Origin: Nymphaea colorata | Lineage: Eukaryota > Streptophyta > Magnoliopsida > Nymphaeales > Nymphaeaceae | Assembly: GCF_008831285.2 (NCBI RefSeq) | Contig: NW_022205004.1 | Coordinates: 1-13,939 of the forward strand | Reading direction: 5' to 3' | DNA length: 13,939 bases | Shown here: positions 8,513 through 13,939 of the stretch, piece after piece | Layout of the letters: each line of letters begins with the position of its first letter | How positions within the stretch are numbered: the first letter of the stretch is position 1 | Made by a program: the position numbers and the translations under genes | Notes under the pieces: model-generated | What the model was told of the DNA's origin: nothing | What the model saw: only the letters and a program-made list of their open reading frames with translations | The model's database searches: none

Positions 8513-10127
8513 TTTAGTAAATTAAATCATAGGTTTATATGAAAATGAATGGGATTCGAGTGATTCATTTGGTGTCTTACAGGTAACTTAATGTTTTTCA
8601 CTTGTTATTACATACACTTGATCACCTATGTTTAATCGAGAGATTATGTGATTCATTTTTACTTCTTCTTACATACATTTGATAACTTATATTTAATTGA
8701 ATGTGCGTAACCATTTGTTACATACGTATAGAATGACTTAGTGGCTTGAAAAAATAAGTCCGTTTGGAAATGAATGAGAGTCAAGTCACTATATTGGTCC
8801 CTTATAGTTAATCTAATGTATTTACTTGTTATTACATCTATAATGAATGATTTAAATGGTTGAAATCACAAGTTTATATGGATACAAATGGTTGAAGTCA
8901 CTATATTTGTACACATGTAGTTAGTCCGATGAGTTGAATTTGTTGTTACATCCATAGGGAACGTTCTAAAGTATTGAAATCACATGTTCGTACGAATACA
9001 AGTGAGATTTAAGTGATTCATATAATCATGCATACTTAATTGAATGTGTTTAACTTGTTGTTATGTCTATAATAAATGATTTAGTAGATTGAAATCACAA
9101 GTTTGTGCGAAAATGAATCAGATTCGAGTGATTCATTAGGTGTCTTGTAGTGAACCTATTGTGTTTCACTTGTTATTACATCTTTGATCAATGATTTAAA
9201 TGATTAAAACTTACAAGTTTATATGGATATAAAGGAGACCTATGCATTAGTTTGATCCATTGTAGTTAGTTCAATAAGTTGAACTAGTTCTTACATCTAT
9301 GATGATCGATGTAAGGAATTGGAATCACAAGTTCGTATCAATACGAGTGGGATTTAAGTGATTCATTTTATCACACATACGTAATTGAATGTGCTTAACT
9401 TGTTGTTACGTCTATATTAAATGATTTAGTAGATTAAAATCATAGGTTTGTATGAAAATGAATGATATTGGAGTGCTTCATTTGGTGTCTTGTAAGTAAC
9501 CTAATGTGTTTCACTTGTTATTACATATATTTGATCACTTATATTTAATAGAGAGATTAAGTGATTCATTTTCACTTGTTATTACATATAATTGAACACT
9601 TGTATTTAATTGAATGTGCGTGACCATTTCTTACTTACGTATAGAATGACCTAGTGGCTTTGATACCAGAAGTTCGTTTGGCATACATATATAATGAATG
9701 ATTTAAATGATTGAAATCACATGTTCATGTGGATACAAACGCGTGTAGTTAGTCCGATGAGTTGAACTTGTTGTTACAACTATAGTGCACGATCTAAATG
9801 ATTGAAATCACAAGTTCGTGTCAATACAAGTGCGATTTAAGTGATTCAAATGATCAGACATACTTAATTGAATGTGCTTAACTTGTTGTTACATCCATAT
9901 TGCTAGATTAAGTGAATCAAATCACAAGTTTGTGTGAAACTAAATGAGATTTGAGTGATTCATTTGGTGTCTTATAATTAACCTAATGTGTTTCACTCGT
10001 TATGACATCTATGATCAACGATTTAAACGATAAAAACTACAAGTTTATATGGATGTAAAGGAGACCTATGGATTAGTTTAGTTTGATCCCTTGTAGTTTG
10101 TTCAGTAAGTTGAACATGTTGTTACAT

Positions 10128-10179
10128 CTCATTCATTTGTATCCATACGCTCACTAAATCACTCGTCTCAATACGAGTG
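10128..10179. repeat. Small inverted island with a 7-bp hairpin in HOR3
   Basis: Same island with one substitution (catacgctcact). The 7-bp stem at 10160-10179 is intact. Confidence 0.75.
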
Positions 10180-10893
10180 AGATTTAAGTGATTCATTTGA
10201 TCACGCATACTTAATTGAATGTGCTTAACTCGTTGTTACGTCTATATTAAATGATTTAGTATATTGAAATCATAGGTTTGTATGGAAATGAATGAGATTT
10301 GAGTGAATCATTTGGTGTCTTGTAGGTAACCTAATATGTTTCACTTGTTATTACATATATTTGATCACATATATTTAATTGAGAGATTAAATGATTCATT
10401 TTCACTTGTAATTACATATATTTGATCAATATATTTAATTGAGTGTACGTAGCCATTTGTTGCATACGTATAGAATGACTTAGTGGCTTAAAATAAGAAG
10501 TTCGTTTGGAAATGAATGAGAGTCAGGTCATTAAGTTGGTCCCTTACAGTTAATCTAGTGTATTTCATTGTTATTACATCTATAATGAATGATTTAAATG
10601 ATTGAAATCGCAAGTTCATATGGATACAAATGGGATCTATGCATTACGTTGAATGCGTGTAATTAGTTCGATGAGTTGAATTTGTTGTTACATCTATAGT
10701 GAACAATGTAAAGGATTGAAATCACGCATCCGTACCAATACAAGTGAGATTTAAATGATTCATATGATCATGCATGCTTCATTGAATGTCTTTAACTTGT
10801 TGTTACATCTATATTAAATGATTTAGTAGATCGAAATCACAAGTTTGTATGAAAATGAATGAGATTCGAGTGATTCATTTGGTGTCTTAGGGT

Positions 10894-11015
10894 TTACCTA
10901 ATGTGTTTCACTAGTTGTTACATTTATAATGATTCTTAATACGGATGTCCTTAACAAGTGATTCATTTGGTGTCATATAGTTAACCTAATGTGTTTCACT
11001 TGTAATTTAATTGAA
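10894..11015 (+). repeat. 122-bp satellite duplication, left copy flanking the insert
   Basis: This segment runs from ttacctaatgtg to taatttaattgaa and recurs after the insert at 11274-11395, with two differences (ataatg versus ataaag; attgaa versus tttaa). In HOR1, HOR2 and HOR3 the sequence occurs once and continues straight into tgtgcttaac, as the right copy does here. The duplication is therefore tied to the insertion event. Its length is close to one monomer. Confidence 0.9.
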
Positions 11016-11237
11016 AGAGGCGGACAGTCTCGGAACAACTTGTTGTTCTTTTCCGATTCTAAACACAATGCAGTCTTTGCAAATTGTGTAGGGTCCTATT
11101 TCATCCAAAGTAACTGACCCTAATCCAATATCATGTCCGGCGTCATCAATCTGTACAAAATTTGTACTGATCGTTTTTTCCCCTATTTTGACCTGGACAT
11201 TTAACGCAAAATTGTGAAGCCTTCGTTCACCATTCAT
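11007..11237 (-). pseudogene. Retropepsin-like fragment, probably from a Ty3/Gypsy-type polyprotein
   Basis: The minus-strand frame gives 76 residues from an ATG at 11237; the same frame opens a few codons earlier, after an in-frame TAA within the insert near 11263. The sequence starts MNGERRLHNFALNVQVKIG, continues with an FVQIDDAGHDIGLGS stretch near residues 27-41, then TLDEIGPYTI and IVFRIGK. Plant Ty3/Gypsy retropepsins typically have, after the flap, a hydrophobic strand, then a D-hydrophobic-x-LG motif and a short LG-P segment. The match in order and spacing is reasonable, but the usual tryptophan after LG is absent. The catalytic Asp-Thr/Ser-Gly would lie upstream and is missing. The last codons (SFN and stop) come from the satellite junction. 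This is a fragment, not a gene. A protease from another plant reverse-transcribing element is the alternative. Confidence 0.55.
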
Positions 11238-11273
11238 GGTTTCGACTCTGGTTCCTTATGGATAATATAGCCA
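11016..11273 (-). mobile_element. Captured 258-bp fragment of a retroelement coding region
   Basis: This block has no satellite words and is richer in G and C than its surroundings. It starts after ttgaa at 11015 (agaggcggacagtc) and ends before ttaccta at 11274. Its minus strand encodes a continuous peptide resembling the second half of a retropepsin (see the overlapping pseudogene). There are no LTR ends, terminal inverted repeats or poly(A) tail, and the flanking duplication is 122 bp, so it did not arrive as an intact transposing element. Capture during break repair is the simplest reading. Confidence 0.75.
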
Positions 11274-11395
11274 TTACCTAATGTGTTTCACTAGTTGTTA
11301 CATTTATAAAGATTCTTAATACGGATGTCCTTAACAAGTGATTCATTTGGTGTCATATAGTTAACCTAATGTGTTTCACTTGTAATTTAATTTAA
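11274..11395 (+). repeat. 122-bp satellite duplication, right copy flanking the insert
   Basis: This is the second copy of the flanking duplication, leading directly into tgtgcttaac at 11396 and the inverted dimer. The substitutions that separate it from the left copy postdate or accompany the insertion. It is far longer than the 4-6 bp target duplication of an LTR retrotransposon. Confidence 0.9.
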
Positions 11396-11445
11396 TGTGC
11401 TTAACAAGTGAATTAGGTTAACAATAGGGCACCAAATGAATCACT
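11336..11445. repeat. Long imperfect hairpin in HOR4
   Basis: Arms and loop are as in the other HORs, with one loop substitution (aatttaatttaatgtgc). The left arm belongs to the second 122-bp duplicate. The matching left arm in the first duplicate (from 10956) is separated from the right arm by the foreign insert. Confidence 0.82.
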
Positions 11446-11585
11446 CAAATCTCATTCATTTTCATGCAAGCCTGTGATTTCAATCTACTAAATCATTTAA
11501 CATGGATATAGCAATAAGTCAAGTACATTCAATAAAGTATGCGTGATGATATGAATCACTTAAATCTGACTCGTATTGGTACGAC
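11404..11585 (-). repeat. Inverted C-A monomer dimer in HOR4
   Basis: This is a full-length inverted segment as in HOR1 and HOR2, with a few substitutions (gtgatgatatg for gtgatcatatg near 11545, atagcaataag near 11508). It lies just after the second copy of the 122-bp duplication that flanks the foreign insert, so the hairpin is formed with that second copy. Confidence 0.88.
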
Positions 11586-12596
11586 TATAGTGCACGATCT
11601 AAAGGATTGAAATTACAAGTTCATATCAATACAAGTGCGATTTAAGTGATTCAAATGATCACACATACATAATTGAATGTACTTAGCTTATTGTTACATC
11701 CATGTTGCTTGATTAAGTGAACTGAAATCACAAGTTCGTATGAAAATGATTGTGATTCGAGTGATTCATTTGGTGTCTTATAGTTAACGTAACGTATTTC
11801 ATATGTTATTACATCCATGATCAATGATTTGAATAGTTAAAACTCACAAGTTTATATGGATATAAAAGAGACCTATGCATTAGTTTGATCCTTTCTAGTC
11901 TGTACGATAAGTTGAACATGTTGTTACATCCATAGTGATCGATGCACAAGTTCACATCAATACGAGTGGGATTTAAGTGATTCAATTGACCACGCATATT
12001 TAATTGAATGTACTTAACTTGTTGTTACGTTTATATTAAATGATTTAGAAAATTCAAATCATAGGTTTATTTGAAAATGAATGGGTTCGAGTGATTCATT
12101 TGGTGTCTTACAGGTAACTTAATGTGTTTCACTTGTTATTACATACATTTGATCGCTTATGTTTAATCGAGAGATTATGTGATTCATTTTTACTTGTTCT
12201 TACAAACATTTGATAACTTATATTTAATTGAATGTGCGTAACCATTTGTTACATACGTATAGAATGACTTAGTTGCTTGAAAAAAGAAGTCCGTTTGGAA
12301 ATGAATGAGAGTCAAGTCACTATATTGGTCCCTTATAGTTAATCTAATGTATTTTACTTGTTATTACATCTATAATGAATGATTTAAATGGTTGAAATCA
12401 CAAGTTTATATGGATACAAATGGTTGAAGTCACTATATTTGTACACGTGTAGTTAGTCCGATGAGTTGAATTTGTTGTTACATCTATAGGGAACGTTCTA
12501 AATGATTGAAATCACATGTTCGTACGAATACGAGTGAGATTTAAGTGATTCATATAATCATGCATACTTAATTGAATGTGTTTAAATTGTTGTTAC

Positions 12597-13622
12597 GTCT
12601 ATAATAAATGATTTAGTAGATTGAAATAACAAGTTTGTGCGAAAATGAATGAATTCGAGTGATTCATTTGGTGTTTTGTAGTTAACCTATTGTGTTTCAC
12701 TTGTTATTACATCTTTGACAATGATTTAAATGATTAAAACTTACAAGTTTTATGGATATAAAGGAGACCTATGTATTAGTTTGATCCCTTGTAGTTAGTT
12801 CAATAAGTTGAACTAGTTCTTACATCTATCGTGATCGGTGTAAGGAATTGGAATCACAAGTTCGTATCAATACGAGTGGAATTTAAGTGATCCATTTATC
12901 ACACATACGTAATTAAATGTGTTTAACTTGTTGTTACGTCTATAATAAATGATTTAGTAGATTGAAATCACAAGTTTGTGCGAAAATGAATGAGATTCGA
13001 GTGATTCATTTGGTGTTTTGTAGTTAACCTATTGTGTTTCACATGTTATTACATCTTTGATCAATGATTAAATGATTAAAACTTACAAGTTTGTATGGAT
13101 ATAAAGGAGACCTATGTATTAGTTTGATCCCTTGTAGTTAGTTCAATAAGTTGAACTAGTTCTTACATCTATCATGATTGGTGTAAGGAATTGGAATCAC
13201 AAGTTCGTATCAATACGAGTGGAATTTAAGTGATCCATTTTATCACACATACGTAATTAAATGTGTTTAACTTGTTGTTACGACTATAATAAATGATTTA
13301 GTAGATTGAAATCACAAGTTTGTGCGAAAATGAATGAGATTCGAGTGATTCATTTAGTGTTTGTAGTTAACTATTGTGTTCACTTGTTATTACATCTTTG
13401 ATCAATGATTTAAATGATTAAAACTTACAAGTTTGTATGGATATATAGGAGACCTATGCATTAGTTTGATCCCTTGTAGTTAGTTCAATAAGTTTAACTA
13501 GTTCTTACATCTATCGTGATCGGTCTAAGGAATTGGAATCACAAGTTCGTATCAATACGAGGGAATTTAAGTGATTCATTTTATCACACATACGTAATTG
13601 AATGTGCTTAACTTGTTGTTAC
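12597..13622. repeat. Local triplication of the 343-bp A-B-C trimer in HOR4
   Basis: The word gtctataataaatg (gactataataaatg in the third copy) starts at 12597, 12938 and 13282, and the next equivalent word gtctatattaaatg, which normally follows one trimer, is at 13623. Copy lengths are therefore 341, 344 and 341 bp. In HOR1, HOR2 and HOR3 this position holds a single trimer (for example 3251-3596). Shared private variants such as ggtgttttgtag and cctatgtattag in the first two copies, and gtgatcggtgtaaggaattgg, show recent local expansion. It is non-coding. Confidence 0.9.
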
Positions 13623-13939
13623 GTCTATATTAAATGATTTAGTAGATTAAAATCATAGTTTGTATGAAAATAAATGATATTGGAGTGCTTCATTTGGTGT
13701 CTTGTAAATAACATAAGTGTTTCACTTGTTATACATATATTTGATCACTTATATTAATTGAGAGATTAAGTGATTCATTTTCACTTGTTATTACATATAA
13801 TTGAACACTTGTATTTAATTGAATGGCTGACCATTTCTTACTTACGTATAGAATGACCTAGTGGCTTTGATACCAGAAGTTCGTTGGCATACATATATAA
13901 TGAATGATTTAAATGATTGAAATCACATGTTTGTGGATA

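Larger units (their letters stand above)
8221..10885. repeat. HOR3: shortened higher-order repeat (2665 bp) with an internal replacement
   Basis: This copy lies between the landmark at 8221 and its variant cttagggttt at 10886. It is about 485 bp shorter than HOR1 and HOR2. The loss maps to 8399-8512: sequence equivalent to HOR2 5252-5851 (about 600 bp) is replaced by about 115 bp. The rest follows the standard order, with D signatures at 8726, 9639 and 10468. It differs from HOR1 and HOR2 by scattered substitutions as well as indels, for example gatcagac near 9853 and tcactaaatc with a preceding t near 10151. HOR0 (left part) and HOR4 share many of its variants. No gene is visible. Confidence 0.92.
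10886..13939. repeat. HOR4: partial higher-order repeat with a foreign insert and a triplicated trimer
   Basis: This copy starts with the variant landmark cttagggttt and runs off the window. It carries two expansions absent from the other copies: a 258-bp non-satellite insert (11016-11273) flanked by a 122-bp satellite duplication, and two extra copies of the 343-bp A-B-C trimer (12597-13622). D signatures are at 12258 and 13846. Substitutions are more frequent than between HOR1 and HOR2. The last 600 bp also show clustered small deletions, for example tagtgtttgtagttaactattg near 13360 and gaatggctgacc near 13823. It is non-coding satellite apart from the insert. Confidence 0.92.

Noticed and set aside
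10887-10897. Plant telomere-like word ttagggttta
   Set aside because: Single occurrence, explained by substitution in the HOR landmark (ttatggttta in other copies). Not a telomeric tract.
10894-11395. 122-bp flanks interpreted as a transposon target-site duplication
   Set aside because: Known plant transposons make duplications of about 2-20 bp, and the insert lacks element ends. Break repair is a better explanation.
447-13939. CRISPR array
   Set aside because: The periodicity is of whole monomers of about 115 bp that vary gradually, with no short identical repeats separated by unique spacers.
447-13939. Organellar or bacterial origin
   Set aside because: No organelle genes or tRNAs are visible, and a multi-level tandem satellite with LTR-like debris is characteristic of plant nuclear heterochromatin.

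Overview
This window is non-genic satellite DNA, almost certainly nuclear heterochromatin of a plant, probably a eudicot. The satellite is AT-rich. The plant call rests on the retroelement debris: a long terminal repeat (LTR) edge with the ends common in plant Ty3/Gypsy elements, and a retropepsin-like coding scrap. I do not recognise the satellite family and cannot name a species. No intact gene, rRNA or tRNA is visible.

Layout. Bases 1-446 are unique sequence that looks like the end of an LTR. From 447 to 13939 everything is one satellite family, apart from a 258-bp foreign insert at 11016-11273. The satellite has four nested levels. (1) A monomer of about 114-116 bp, in three main types: A (with a gtatgaaaatgaatgag-like core), B (tatggatataaaggagacc) and C (cgtatcaatacgag). 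(2) An A-B-C trimer of about 343 bp. (3) Blocks of about 0.83-0.91 kb, each marked by one D signature (acgtatagaatgac...gtggctt). (4) A higher-order repeat (HOR) of about 3.15 kb, with copies starting at 1921, 5074, 8221 and 10886 and a partial copy before 1921. Each HOR carries an inverted copy of a C-A dimer that forms a long potential hairpin, plus a smaller inverted island.

The array records its own rearrangement history. HOR1 and HOR2 are nearly identical, and many of their differences are one-base deletions. The partial HOR at the left has lost about 349 bp (three monomers). HOR3 has lost a net 486 bp, with 601 bp replaced by a 115-bp patch. HOR4 carries the retroelement scrap, flanked by a 122-bp direct duplication of satellite, and a local triplication of the 343-bp trimer. 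Most size changes are close to whole numbers of monomers, as expected for unequal exchange or replication slippage in a tandem array. Diagnostic variants indicate a mosaic of two HOR haplotypes.

The most notable points are the conserved inverted dimer and hairpin in every HOR, the captured retropepsin fragment with its monomer-sized flanking duplication, and the recurrent small dyad in C monomers. Centromeric or pericentromeric location is plausible but not shown by the sequence. The identity of the element families and all functional roles are inference.
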